From Stenogyne calaminthoides (Eukaryota > Streptophyta > Magnoliopsida > Lamiales > Lamiaceae): a stretch of DNA of 64,000 nucleotides. The stretch's first letter is position 1, and every line of letters begins with the position of its first letter. The DNA is taken from the NCBI GenBank assembly GCA_037126765.1, contig JBBCBC010000030.1, positions 2,018,478 to 2,082,477 on the forward strand, in the 5' to 3' direction. Positions 33,790-44,879 of the stretch are shown piece by piece. Both the position numbers and the translations under genes were made by a program. Below the pieces are notes generated by a model. The model was not told the DNA's origin. It worked only from the letters and a program-made list of their open reading frames with translations, and searched no databases.

Positions 33790-36700
33790 CTAGCTGAACT
33801 TGCTACTTATGAGTCCTTCAACAGACCCGATAAAAGCAATAATCGAGACAACCAAGCAGACCACCTTTAGAGTTTGAAGAATAATCCACATAGGTGTCCA
33901 AGATCTCACCTCGTTCTGTTTCAAGTACATTTGTATGGGGAAATATATCATCACGGGCCAAAAGTTCAAAGCCCCCAGAACTCCTAAAACTTGGTTGAAG
34001 TAAGGGAACATTATAGCGAGTGCAGTTGTAGATGCAACATATACACTTCTGAAGCATAACCGGAGAAGGTTAAGCCTGAAACAAGGCAGCAGTGGGAGCT
34101 TTACTTTATATTCGTTATTCACGAATTTACTATCAGGATGATATTTCTTGAACTTTCTTTCGACTGCTGCAAATAATGGCTGACTGTATATCTGCAAGCA
34201 AGAATATACATGATATTTATGAGGGCATTGATGACCTTTCACATCATGAAGCTTCTTCATACTTTGAAGTTGAAATGGGTGTTCGTTGCAATACTGCTCT
34301 CACCCAAACAGACAACTTTAATCTTAGGGAAAGAAATTCGGTAAGTTATCCATAATTCAGTTTCGGTCATGTCGACTTTCACGAAATGAAAATAGTCATG
34401 TAACTTTCAATTTTTCAACATTTTAGTCTGGTAGCTGGTTGTATGAGATGAAACATCTGGTTGACCTATCAGACTATGCCACGTGTCAGGCCCTGCAACG
34501 TCAGCATCAACCAGATGTTTAATCTTCTACAGCCAGTTATCCGACTAAAATGTAAAACAATTGGAAGTTACCGGACTATTTTCAATTTGATAAGGCCGAC
34601 GAGACTGAAACAGAATTAGAAGTAACTTACAGGACCTTTAATTTACAATTGTACGAGTTCCCATATAACTTTCAAGCACCAAGTATGAGATGAGAGATTG
34701 AGTAATGGTAATTACCGCATATCCTCCCACAAGGTGAACAACGATACAAGCATTAGCAAGGTCAACAAGCCAGTAGGGCTCGTAGAATCCGAAGCCCGTC
34801 AGCAGGTTTCCAGGTGCTTGGTTTCCAAAAGCAGCATATCCAAAACATCCACAGCAGAGAAAGAAGAAGCTGGTAATAAATATACCTATATTTACTGCTT
34901 TCTTCATTTTTTTGTTTTCTTGAGGTTCCTTAAGAGTATCCTTCATTTGCAAGTTTGTTTTTACTACTTAGATCAAGAGTGCTCTCACAATAATTAAAAC
35001 AACCAAGATCAAGAATCATAGCTAATAGTGAAAACAAAGCAAACCTGAATGTCCAAGAGAATTATATTGTAGGTGAAAGAAAAGGCAATGTCTCCAATTG
35101 CTTGGAACGAGAGCCATACTTTTTGAGCTGTAGAAACACCGGATACTCCACAGATGTCACCTTTGATCTCTCCATTTGCTGCATTGGTAAACCATCACTC
35201 ATTTAACCGAATGCAAATTCAAGTGTAGAAGTCCACACATTGACATTATACTACTACCATAATACAGTACAAATAATTATATGCACCAGTTGGAACCGTG
35301 CAACTCCAGTGAATTTGAAATGGTATTAGTTGGTCAGTATTAGTTGTTTTAGCTGAAAAGAAATTGTTGTTTTCAAAACAATACTAGTTGTGCACCAGTT
35401 GCATCGTGCAACTGGTGCACCCAAGTTTTACTCAATAGACAATGGTATGCGTAATTAGGGTGGGGGGTGGGGCAGGGGTTGTACCTATCGTTTTTGCCAC
35501 GCCAAGACCCAATCCGATGGACGCATATGCAAAAGACATCGCAGCAGCAATCATTGAGAGAAACTCCGTATCCTGTAGATCGGGTATCTGAGCGAGTAAC
35601 ATCTGAATAGCTCCATAAAAAAGCATGAACTTAGCGTCTCCATAATCACACGGAGCATCGTGTCCTTCCTTGTGGTAACAGTTCGATTTCAGAATTGCCC
35701 TAAATCAATTTGGAAAATAAATTACTGGTAATGGCCAAGAGGATAATCAACAGGTGCCATTTGCTATGAGTGGAAACTGGAAAGGTATGCATTAGCTATG
35801 GAATGGAGTGCCCATTTGGTTCAGCGGAAGTACTACATAACCTGAAAGGATGCCCACAGATTCTTCGTCAATTCTCCTTTGATGAATGTTCACAAACAAA
35901 CAACGACGTCAAGTAAAACATGTATAATACATTACCAGGTTCAACCTCATTGTACAAAGTCGATTTGATTAATTAGGGAGACCATATTCTTATAAGAGTG
36001 CCACTCATGTTCGCGCATGAAAAATTCTTTATAGAACTCATTCCCTTATGATAATTAAAAATAAAATTACTGTTCCAAGATCCAGCTTTATGATCATCTA
36101 TAAGAAGTTATACAATTTATTTGGTGATCTTCTATGAACAATAAGGGGAAGACTTTGATTACCTCATACTGATTGCAGCTGTTATTGTAAAAGCAATACC
36201 AAATCCATAAAAACTTTCGTGAATAAAAATTCCGATCACCATCATGCTCTTCCTTCCTGCCAAAGGATATTTTACAAAAGCTCGTGAAATCTTATATCTA
36301 TATCACATAAACAGAATGGTGTCTCCCATTCCTAAAACAACATGACAAGAAAAGAAAGGATAAGGATTCTCTACTGTGACATGAACAACAAAGCTGCTCT
36401 AAATTAACCCAAATCACCTTCAACTTATAAACTGATTGTTAATAGGAGCTCTATTTCCATTATCATTATCTCAACAACCCCAAAAGGAAAATGAAGAGCA
36501 ATAACCAGTCAGGTCCAATCTCAAACATAGTCTTCAAAGCTTAAACAAATTGAATCATTATATACATCCTTGATCAAAATTCAAAGCAAAATTTCAATTG
36601 CAAATCTGAGAATGGAATATTCAAACATCAATTACCTAGATAAGATCTCACAGCCTTAGCATAGGATCTGTTTCTGATTTGGCCCACCTCAGGATGGGGA

Positions 36701-37174
36701 TATCTGTAACAATCACAAAGAAGATTTGAAGAAACAACAGTGATTATCCCAAATACCACAATGCACAGAGGGCCTGCAATCCACCCCAACTGAGCCACAC
36801 TCCATGCCAATGATAATACTCCTGATCCTATCACTCCGTTTATTATATGAGCAACGGCTGTCCAAACAGTCCCTTCACATTCAAAACAAAAAAGAATTTC
36901 AGCCTTTTTAAATGATAAAACCCTTTCATCAATCAGGTAAATCGAAGAACAGAAAACATCATCAGTCCATGCAATTACCGCATAAACCTGGAATAAAATG
37001 ACATCAACTGATGCATATCAACAACAAATGAAAGATTACAAACAGAATTAAAGTAAAACCTGTTCTTATAATGGAAGCATGTGAATCTGAGGCTGATGAT
37101 GATGCAACATCTGGGAGCAAAGGGTAGGATAGTTCATCTCTTTCTGATTTCTCTCTATCTTCAAATTGAACCAT
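33790..37174 (-). CDS. Amino acid permease, AAP family (intact tandem copy)
   Basis: Seven exons: 37174-37060, 36872-36636, 36256-36163, 35699-35485, 35178-35045, 34940-34716 and 34191-33790. All are GT-AG and in phase, giving 473 aa. The hydrophilic N-terminus (MVQFEDREKSERDEL) is followed by TGTVWTAVAHIINGVIGSGVLSL split over the first intron, the usual start of the AAP membrane core. Also visible are CDCYRYPHPEVGQIRNRSYA, SNCYHKEGHDAPC, FQAIGDIAFSFTYNIIL, FGNQAPGNLLTGFGFYEPYW and YFPIQMY. About 10-11 membrane segments are expected at the plasma membrane. The family imports neutral and acidic amino acids with protons. Exon structure is identical to the distal copy, so the pair arose by tandem duplication. 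The subtype (AAP number) is not assigned. Confidence 0.92.
34325..34645. mobile_element. Foldback MITE with about 120-bp arms in AAP intron
   Basis: The left arm (from GTAAGTTATCCATAATTCAG) and the inverted right arm (from GTAAGTTACTTCTAATTCTG) match over about 120 bases. They include TGAAAATAGTC, GTAACTTTCAATTTT and AAACATCTGGTTGA. Possible 9-bp flanks CTTTAATCT and CTTTAATTT (one mismatch) would again fit a Mutator-type source. It is in intron 6 of the intact AAP gene. Confidence 0.5.
35279..35436. mobile_element. MITE of the TTGGGTGCACCAGTTGCAC family in AAP intron
   Basis: The left end TATGCACCAGTTGGAACCGTG and inverted right end ACTTGGGTGCACCAGTTGCA, with inner TGGTATTAGTTGG, AGTATTAGTTGTTTT and AACAATACTAGTTG units. 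Related copies lie at 6248, in LHCA3 intron 2, at 18413 and at 61770. It is in intron 4 of the intact AAP gene, 50 bases from exon 4. Confidence 0.55.
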
Positions 37175-40100
37175 GGTGAAATCTGATTGTTAATGGCTGC
37201 GGCGAATTTCTCTCTCTCTCTGTATCAAGTTTTCAAGAAGAAGTGAGACTAATTTCCTTTTATAGATTTGGGGTTTTGCAAATTGCAACTTCTCCTTTCA
37301 TTTCGTCATATTTTATTTCTTAAAATAAAATCGCATACTTTTCAAATAGTAGTAAAAATTTATTCCCTCCACTATAGTTGCGGTTACAGTTTTGGGTGAT
37401 CCCCCTCTTATGATAATTGTGATTTCAATCTATAATGAGACGAAAAGATGTGTCATGTGTTACAGTGACAAAAGAAACTATTGTAATTGATTTTCTTATG
37501 GAACTATTATAAAAAAAAAATGGATTATGTTTGATTTGAAACGTTTATTTTGTAACAGAAGTATTCATATACTGATTATATATGAGCAAATATGTATATG
37601 CATTAATTGCAGTGTATGATTTTAATATATTTTTATATAGTAGTTGTTTTAATAAAAGGTATTTATTAGTTAGTATTAATTAATTTTAATTTTACTGAAT
37701 AATATTAATTATGCACTAATTATATGAAGTACCAAGTGTTACTCCAACATATGAAGTTAAAAGATTGACTCTTGGTGCCTATTTTCAAACTCAATCAAGT
37801 AATTTAAAAGTGGTTTTTTTTTTTAAGTTGAAAGAAATAATTTTACTTTTTTAACAATCATATTTTTGTTTTGTAAAAGTATAATCTTGTAAACTTGTAA
37901 ACTTGTAAAAAGGGATTATTTAATAAATATTTTCAATTTTTGTTTTATTCAAATGATTTATTTTCAAGCTCTGACTCAATACAGTACAATCAAATGAAAA
38001 CAACTCACTGCCTCAGTTATGATGTACTATATCTTTCTATTTTTCAAAAAAATAAAAAATATGTATATATATCTCTAAACTCAAATTTGACTGTATAATT
38101 GTCTGCATTCACTATTGTTTTTGTCCTTTCCTTTTATAATGGAAATAATTTGTGTAGAAAATGATTAGTAAAACAAAATAAAGACAGTGATTTCAAAAGG
38201 AATTTCTATATAAATACACAACGTTTTTTTATGAGATTTTCTTTAAGGGCTTCCAGTGTGCGTGGGAAATCCTAGACTTTAAAGTTCTTGAATTTCAAAG
38301 TCATAATTAAAAAGTTGATTTTGTGTTTGTTTGGAGATTTTATAAGATAAAATTATATAAAATGGATAAAAAGTTTATTGATTTATATTATTATATTATT
38401 ATTATAATGATTGATTGAATATGATGTGTTAAAAATTGTGTGAAAATTGAAGGGATTATTATTTGTGAGGATATATAAATAATTTATTAATATGTAATAA
38501 AGATTTCAAAATAGAGTGTAGGGTGCAATAGTAGTATTAGATGTAGATGTTATAAGATTTCAAAATAGATTTATTGACTATTGAGTAATGTGAAATAAAT
38601 GGATATTTTCAAAATAGAATTTATTGATAATATTGAAAGAACATACCCTTAAATACTAAACTCTATCAACTGAATTAAAAATAAAACACGAGTAAACTCT
38701 TGACAAGTGGCAGCTACCAACTGAATTATTGAATGACCAAATAGAACTGTTAGTAACACTCTTTTAATACTAAATGTTTCATGAATATTCTACTACTACT
38801 ATCTTTTTCCAATAAATTAAAAATTTAAAAATATAAAAGTAATGTTTTAAACAAGTGATTATTTTTTGCAGATAACAAATGAATTATCGATATCAACCAA
38901 ATTTTTATACATAATAGTGAACTTAAAAAATTAATCGCGGTATTCGAGGTTAACTCTATCACTTTTATCATATCTTGTGGTCATTCTAATTATACGATAA
39001 AATGACAGAATTGCCACTTCATGGGATATACTTAAATAAGAGGAAATTTGTCAATTATTGGCTTCTAATGATAAGGGGGGGCTGGGGAGACACTATCATG
39101 GTCTGTTCCATTTCTTCATTCTTGTTTGTTGCTTGTAACTGACCGGTTAGTTCATCGAAACCAAATTTGTCCTAGAAACTCATAAAAAGGAATCGTTTTA
39201 AAAGCCGAACGGAAAACGGAAAAGAAAAAACGTATTTCAAGAGATCGAACCAATCCTTTTCCAATCTTGTGGTCATGGATAAACAAACCAACCCGATAAA
39301 ATGACAGAATTGGAAATTCCATGGGATATCCTTAAATAAGGGGAAATTTGTCAACTTTTTGTTATACCTAAAAAATAGACCTAGGGGCACACCAAAACAA
39401 CTGGGGATGATCTTCTTTTTTCATATTCAATGTTTATTTATGTTTCTATTGGGCAATTATAATTAAAATATGCGTTGGAGTTCAATACTTATATCATTGC
39501 CTAATCGAGTCATCGAATCCGCCACATTCTTAAATCATTAAAAATTGTTGCACATAACTTTGAAACAAAAGGGAATGCACAAACATATAAGTAGTGCTCC
39601 TAGTCATCTTTTAAATTATTCATTCACGATTTCACATGAATACTGCATCAAAAATTGACAAGCACGTGTTGCAATTGATATAATTAGATTTAATTTATTT
39701 TAGTTTAATATATTATAAGACCCAAAAAAAATATAATGAAGTATTAATACGTATAAATATTTATCTGTAAAGGCATATTAGTTTGCTAAACAATATTAGT
39801 ATTTTTTTAGTATATAAAATTGTGTCTGTGAAAATTAGAATAACTATTTAATCAATATTTTATGGATCAAAACTAGATCAACAAAGCATAAATTACACGG
39901 TACAGTTAAAGTGTTACTTTTGTAATACTTATTTTAATCATGTTAGACAGCTTTTCAAGAAGAAAAAAAATCATGTTAGACATTAAAGTGGAACATTAAT
40001 AACTATTTTTTGGCAGATAAAAAAAAATATAAAAGTGGAATGCATTATGTAATTTGAGATGAGAAAATTATCTTGTCAATAACTCACACGACACGTGGAA

Positions 40101-40261
40101 CCAATAATTTTTTTGTGTGTGTGACAATGGTAATTGGAATTAAATTAGTGGACAATATTGAAGGACTAGTGAAATTGTCAAATTACAGATTTATAATCCA
40201 CCGTCCACGTGCTGTGTATCGATTCAAAAACTATTATAGAAAATTGAAATTGAAATTGGAG
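37175..40261. other. AT-rich intergenic region
   Basis: Contains the 5' region of the intact AAP gene (CT-rich leader at 37205-37225) and then AT-rich DNA. A decayed copy of the TTAGTTG MITE family lies at about 37640-37750. A duplicated segment is listed separately. No gene is supported. Confidence 0.4.
38972..39357. repeat. Duplicated about 85-bp segment, 290 bp apart
   Basis: ATCTTGTGGTCAT, CGATAAAATGACAGAATTG, CATGGGATAT, CTTAAATAAG and GGAAATTTGTCAA occur in this order at 38972-39056 and 39265-39356. The sequence between has a short minus-strand open frame of unknown meaning (39172-39390) that I do not call a gene. Confidence 0.55.
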
Positions 40262-40284
40262 TAGTGCTATATGCACACACCCAG

Positions 40285-40575
40285 AAAGTGACCGGCGGTC
40301 AACCTCGGACTTCTGTCGCGCGACGCGCGACACGCTGATTTCTGTCGCGCGACGCGCACGACTGATTTACTTATATATATATATTTTTTTTTCTTTTATA
40401 ATTTTGTGAGTGTGAGTATGTATTATGTTACATATCGAAAAAATGGAAATGGAAATATCGAATTATTTATTATGTTTAAGAAAAAGGACTTGTGTTCAAC
40501 CTAGGATTTTCTACAACATCTGTGTCGCGCGCGTTGCACATTTCTGTCGCTCACCATGCGTGACTGACTTTTTTT
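40285..40575. repeat. CpG-rich palindromic repeats (GTCGCGCGACGCGCGAC)
   Basis: A unit TTCTGTCGCGCGACGCG occurs twice in tandem at 40311-40365. The first copy is a near-perfect palindrome GTCGCGCG-A-CGCGCGAC. A diverged copy of the whole block, from TTCAACCT through GTGTCGCGCGCG to TGACTGACTTTTTTTT, lies at 40494-40575. CpG density is extreme against AT-rich surroundings. The nature is unknown. Confidence 0.55.
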
Positions 40576-40991
40576 TTTCGAAATTCTAATTTTAATTATT
40601 ATAAGTGTATTAATAATTTTAAATTTATGTATACTAATTAATGATTTAAGATAGTTAATTAATTAAGTATAAATTTGTAGTTATTTAATACAGTTTACCT
40701 TAAATAATATGGCCCGCACCACGTTATTCACACAGAATTCAAACCGTGCGATAAGTAATTTGTCCATATTAAGAATGATATAATATTGTTAAAAAAAATA
40801 CAAACGTGATGTTATTTATAAAAATTAGATTACCTTTCATCTTTATCCAACCACAACAATGGCGGGGGTCTTTCCTGGTTATCGATAATGTTGTGATTTT
40901 CTGATGTTCTTTTGTTTGCACTTATCTTTTAATAAAATATACAAATATATTAGTTTTTATATATTTAGGTAAGCAAGTTCTATATTATGTT

Positions 40992-42271
40992 TGTTGGGAA
41001 ATGAATTTAATAAAGAGGATTTTGATTAGATCTCAAAACCCCTGAGTATGACATGTTCAGGATAATCTTGATAGATGAGTCGTGATTCAGTTTTAGAGTG
41101 TTCAGGATGTTATCATCTTGAGTGTATAGTCGGCAGATATAGAACGAGTTAGATTTCAAGACTCAAGAAGAATCAAGAAACCGAAGTTTCAAGATGAAAC
41201 CGAAAGTTTTCAAGTCTCAAGATAAACCGAGAACTCAGAGGCTCGAGAGAAACCTGAAGACTCAGAGAAACCTGAAGACTCAGGATATCATCAAGACCAA
41301 GACTCGAGAGAATATCGAAGGCACAAGATTAATCAAGACTCAAGAAAAAAATGAATGCCCAAAGATATCCCCGAATGTTCCGGCAAGACCGTTCGAGGAA
41401 TATATATTGGAATCCAAATCGGTGACGTGGGACCAACGGAGGAAGACAACAAATTGAAAAAAGATGCAGAACCATAGAGAATAGTATGGATTTGAATGTG
41501 ATTCTCTCCAACGGTAACATTCAAATCCACACTATATATACAAATTCTTCCATCAAATTAAGTGTGGAGAAGATGCAAAAGATGCTACAGAGCCAAGAGT
41601 CTTATAGTCAAGCATTCCCACCCTAGAACACAAGTCTGTAGATATACAAATATATTCAAAGAATGTTCTAGAACCCAACCTAAGCAACCCACGATGTATC
41701 ATAAGCTTAGAGAGATTTTCCCAACCCAAAGATTGAGGCTAAACAAATGTAAGGAAAATCTCACCATAGTTGGAGACAACACCAAACCCAAACCCATTCT
41801 CGTAAGAGATAACCAGTGGTGAAGTGAGGTAGTTGTTAGGCAATCCCGAGTTAGGGTGATAAGTCCCGAAGGAGTGTGAACTCGTTAAACATCTAAGAGG
41901 CAAGCCCGAGAGGGTGATAAGTCCAGAGGCTTTGGGTTAGTAAACTACAGAGGTAGTCAGAAGCTCAAAGTATAAAGGTTAGTAAACTACGGTAGGAAAG
42001 AAAGTCTTGGAAGTGTTTGAAGGAATTTCCCAGAATGCGGGAGAGTGGATGTAGGAGCTTGAGTCTCCGAACCACTATACATTGTTGTTGTGTTTTATCG
42101 CTTTATGTTCTTATATTGTCATATGCATTCGATTATAAGCAAAACACAAACACATGAGCTTAAAAAGATAAAAATTGGAAACACTCGCCTCACCCCGCTT
42201 TTTATATGCATCACTTTTAAAATGTTTTGCTTCAAGACGCCGCATAAAATGGGTTTTCGAACCGACCAACA
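40992..42271 (+). repeat. 5' LTR (1280 bp)
   Basis: Contains purine-rich short repeats (CTCAGAG, GAGAAACC, GAAGACTCA) at 41160-41350. A 13-bp inverted repeat TGGATTTGAATGT / ACATTCAAATCCA (41487-41499, 41517-41529) is followed at once by the TATA box ACTATATATAC (41531), the likely promoter. The tail includes AAAACACAAACACATGAGC. Confidence 0.88.
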
Positions 42272-43479
42272 ATTGGTATCAGGCGGGGAGTTCAAAAGTT
42301 CACTAATTTTGAAGTGACCACTGAAGCAGATCTTTTTAAAAAAAAACTTGTTTTTTTTAAAAATGCATATATACTGATGTTTTGGCATCTTTATCAATTG
42401 AGAAATTGTTGGGATATTTTAGTTCTATGCCAAAACATTATCAACTTGTGTTATTCAAGAAAATTTACAGATAACAAGTTGAGGGGAACGAAAAGAACAA
42501 ATTGAGGGGAACTCATGGAATCGTAAGTAGATGATCGAGATCGACGATTTAGGCCGCAGATTTAGACCGGTCGAGATCGATGAAGTTAGATGAGTTCGAG
42601 TCAATGATGAAATTTGTGCAAAAAATCAAAAGTGAAGAAAAGCTAAAGCCATCAGAAGAGAAGGTTGCAGATCAGAAGATGAGCAAAAGAGACTGATTGA
42701 GATCAGACGTGATCAAGATCAGATATGATAAACCTGATATGGTAACCTGATATGATGTACTTACCAGATGTTATTCTGATATATTGATCTGAAGATGTAT
42801 CCAAAGAAAAAAATCAGATAGCCTGTGTAAAAGTAATCTGAGACTCAGTAAGTAAAACTGATATGAGACTCAGTAATGGAAACTGATCTGAGACTCAGTA
42901 AGTAAAGAAAGACCTGAGGGTCGGGATATCGAAGTCGAAGAAACCGAACTCGGTCAAAGATGAAAGGTCAAGATGCCTCGATCGACAAGGTCCGTTGAAT
43001 CAAGAGACCTGAGACTCAGTATGTTATTGAAGACACTGAGAGCTCGGATAGACCTAAGGCCAGGAGCCGAGCTGAAGACAGAAGACTGAAGACCAAGACT
43101 GAAGACTTGTAATTCTTTATGTTTTTGTCTTTATCTTTTGATAAGTTCATTGTAATCTGTAACTGATAACATACAATCAATGAAACTTTATCTTTATGCT
43201 CAAAGATAATATCTCATTATCTTTTTACATGTATTTAATTTTGATATGACTGAATGATTGTCTCTAAATTAATTGTTGGGAAATTAAGTATTTGGTGATG
43301 AATCCTTTGAGAGATTCTTTACTGAAGAAATTGTTGAGAGACTCATTAGTTGTGGGAAATTGTTGGAAAAGTCTCTGTTGGAGATAAAACCATTCTTGTA
43401 ATAGGAAAAACTGAAACCTGAGTATAGGTTAAGTGTGTTGTAACAAGATGGTTTTGACATCATCAAAAATGGGGAAAAT
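42272..43479 (+). other. Coding-less interior of the LTR element
   Basis: Starts with the PBS and ends with the polypurine tract. Between are tandem units of about 31 bp built on CTGAGACTCAGTAAGTAAA (42836-42915) and purine-rich GAAGAC repeats (43060-43110). No retroviral-type protein motif could be found in any frame. Confidence 0.75.
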
Positions 43480-44746
43480 TGTTGGGAAATGAATTTAATA
43501 AAGAGGATTTTGATTAGATCCCAAAACCCCTGAGTATGACATGTTCAGGATAATCTTGATAGATGAGTCAGGATTCAGTTTTAGAGTGTTCAGGATGTTA
43601 TCTGCACCGTGTATAGTCGGCAGATATAGAACATGTTAGATTTCTGAAGACTCAGTAAAGAATCTGAAGAAACTGAAGTTTCAAAGATGAAACCGAAGTT
43701 TCAAGTCTCGAGATGAAATCGAGAACTCAGAGGCTCGAGAGAAACACAAGACTCGGGATATCATCAAGACGAAGACTCGAGAGAATATTGAAGGCACAAG
43801 AATTATCGAAGACTTCAAGAATGTCTTGAATGCTCGAGATATCCTGAATGTTCCGAGGCACTGAAGCTGAGGAATATAGCCGTTGGAATCCAGCTGACGT
43901 GGACCAATGAGAGGAAGACAACCCTGAAAAAAACTGCGCAGAACCATAGAGAATAGTATGGATTTGAATGTGATTCTCTCCAACGGTAACATTCAAATCC
44001 ACACTATATATACAAGTTCTTCCATCAAATTAAGTGTGGAGAAGATGCAAAAGATGCTACAGAGCCAAGAGCCTTATAGTCAAGCATTCCCACCCTAGAA
44101 CACAAGTCTGTAGATATACAAATATATTCAAAGAGTGTTCTAGAACCCAACCTAAGCAACCCACGATGTATCATAAGCTTAGAGAGATTTTCCCAACCCA
44201 AGATTGATTTAAACAAATGTAAGGGAAAATCTCACCATAGTTGGAGACAACACCAAACCCAAACCCATTCTCGTAAGAGATAACCAGTGGTGAAGTGAGG
44301 TAGTTGTTAGGCAATCCCGAGTTAGGGTGATAAGTCCCGAAGGAGTGTGAACTCGTTAAACATCTAAGAGGCGAGCCCGAGAGGGTGATAAGTCCAGAGG
44401 CTTTGAGTTAGTAAACTATGAGAGGTAGTCGTAAAGCTCAAAGTTGAAAGGTTAGTAAACTATGAGAGGTAGTCGTAAAGCCTTAGGAAGTGTTTGAAGG
44501 AATTTCCCTAAGGCAGGGGAGAGTGGATGTAGGAGCTTGAGTCTCGAACCACTATACATTGTTGTGTTGTTTACTGCTTTATGTTCTTATATTGTCATAT
44601 GCATTCGATTATAAGCAAAACACAACACATGAGCTTAAAAAGATAAAAATTGGAAACACTCTGCCCTCACCCCTGTTTTATATGCATCGCTTTTAAAATG
44701 TTTTGCTTCCGCACGCGCAAAATGGGTTTTCGAACCGGGACCAACA
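43480..44746 (+). repeat. 3' LTR (1267 bp)
   Basis: Collinear with the 5' LTR, with scattered substitutions and short indels (for example GTCGTGATTCAG against GTCAGGATTCAG, and a duplicated ATGAGAGGTAGTCGTAAAG block at 44417-44483). The 13-bp hairpin (43959-43971, 43989-44001) and TATA box are conserved. Confidence 0.88.
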
Positions 44747-44879
44747 ATGTTTGATTTTTATAAAAAGAAGTTAAAACATTTAACAAGAGATAAATAATTG
44801 CAATACTAATTCCTTATCCGGAGAAATTAAGTACAAATAAATAATCATCAAACATAAAAAAAGAAAATCAAAATAAATG

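Larger units (their letters stand above)
40992..44746 (+). mobile_element. Complete non-autonomous LTR retrotransposon
   Basis: Two direct LTRs (40992-42271 and 43480-44746) begin TGTTGGGAAATG and end GACCAACA. A primer binding site TTGGTATCAG (initiator tRNA-Met type) follows the 5' LTR at 42273. A polypurine tract AAAAATGGGGAAAAT precedes the 3' LTR. The 5-bp duplication ATGTT flanks the element (40987-40991 and 44747-44751). The 1.2-kb interior has no gag, protease, integrase or reverse transcriptase and no open frame above about 60 codons. It must therefore rely on proteins of another element, as LARD or TRIM-like elements do. The PBS type fits Copia elements. Confidence 0.9.

Noticed and set aside
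39172..39390. 73-codon minus-strand frame, possible organelle-derived fragment
   Set aside because: I could not match it to any chloroplast or mitochondrial gene, and it overlaps a local duplication.
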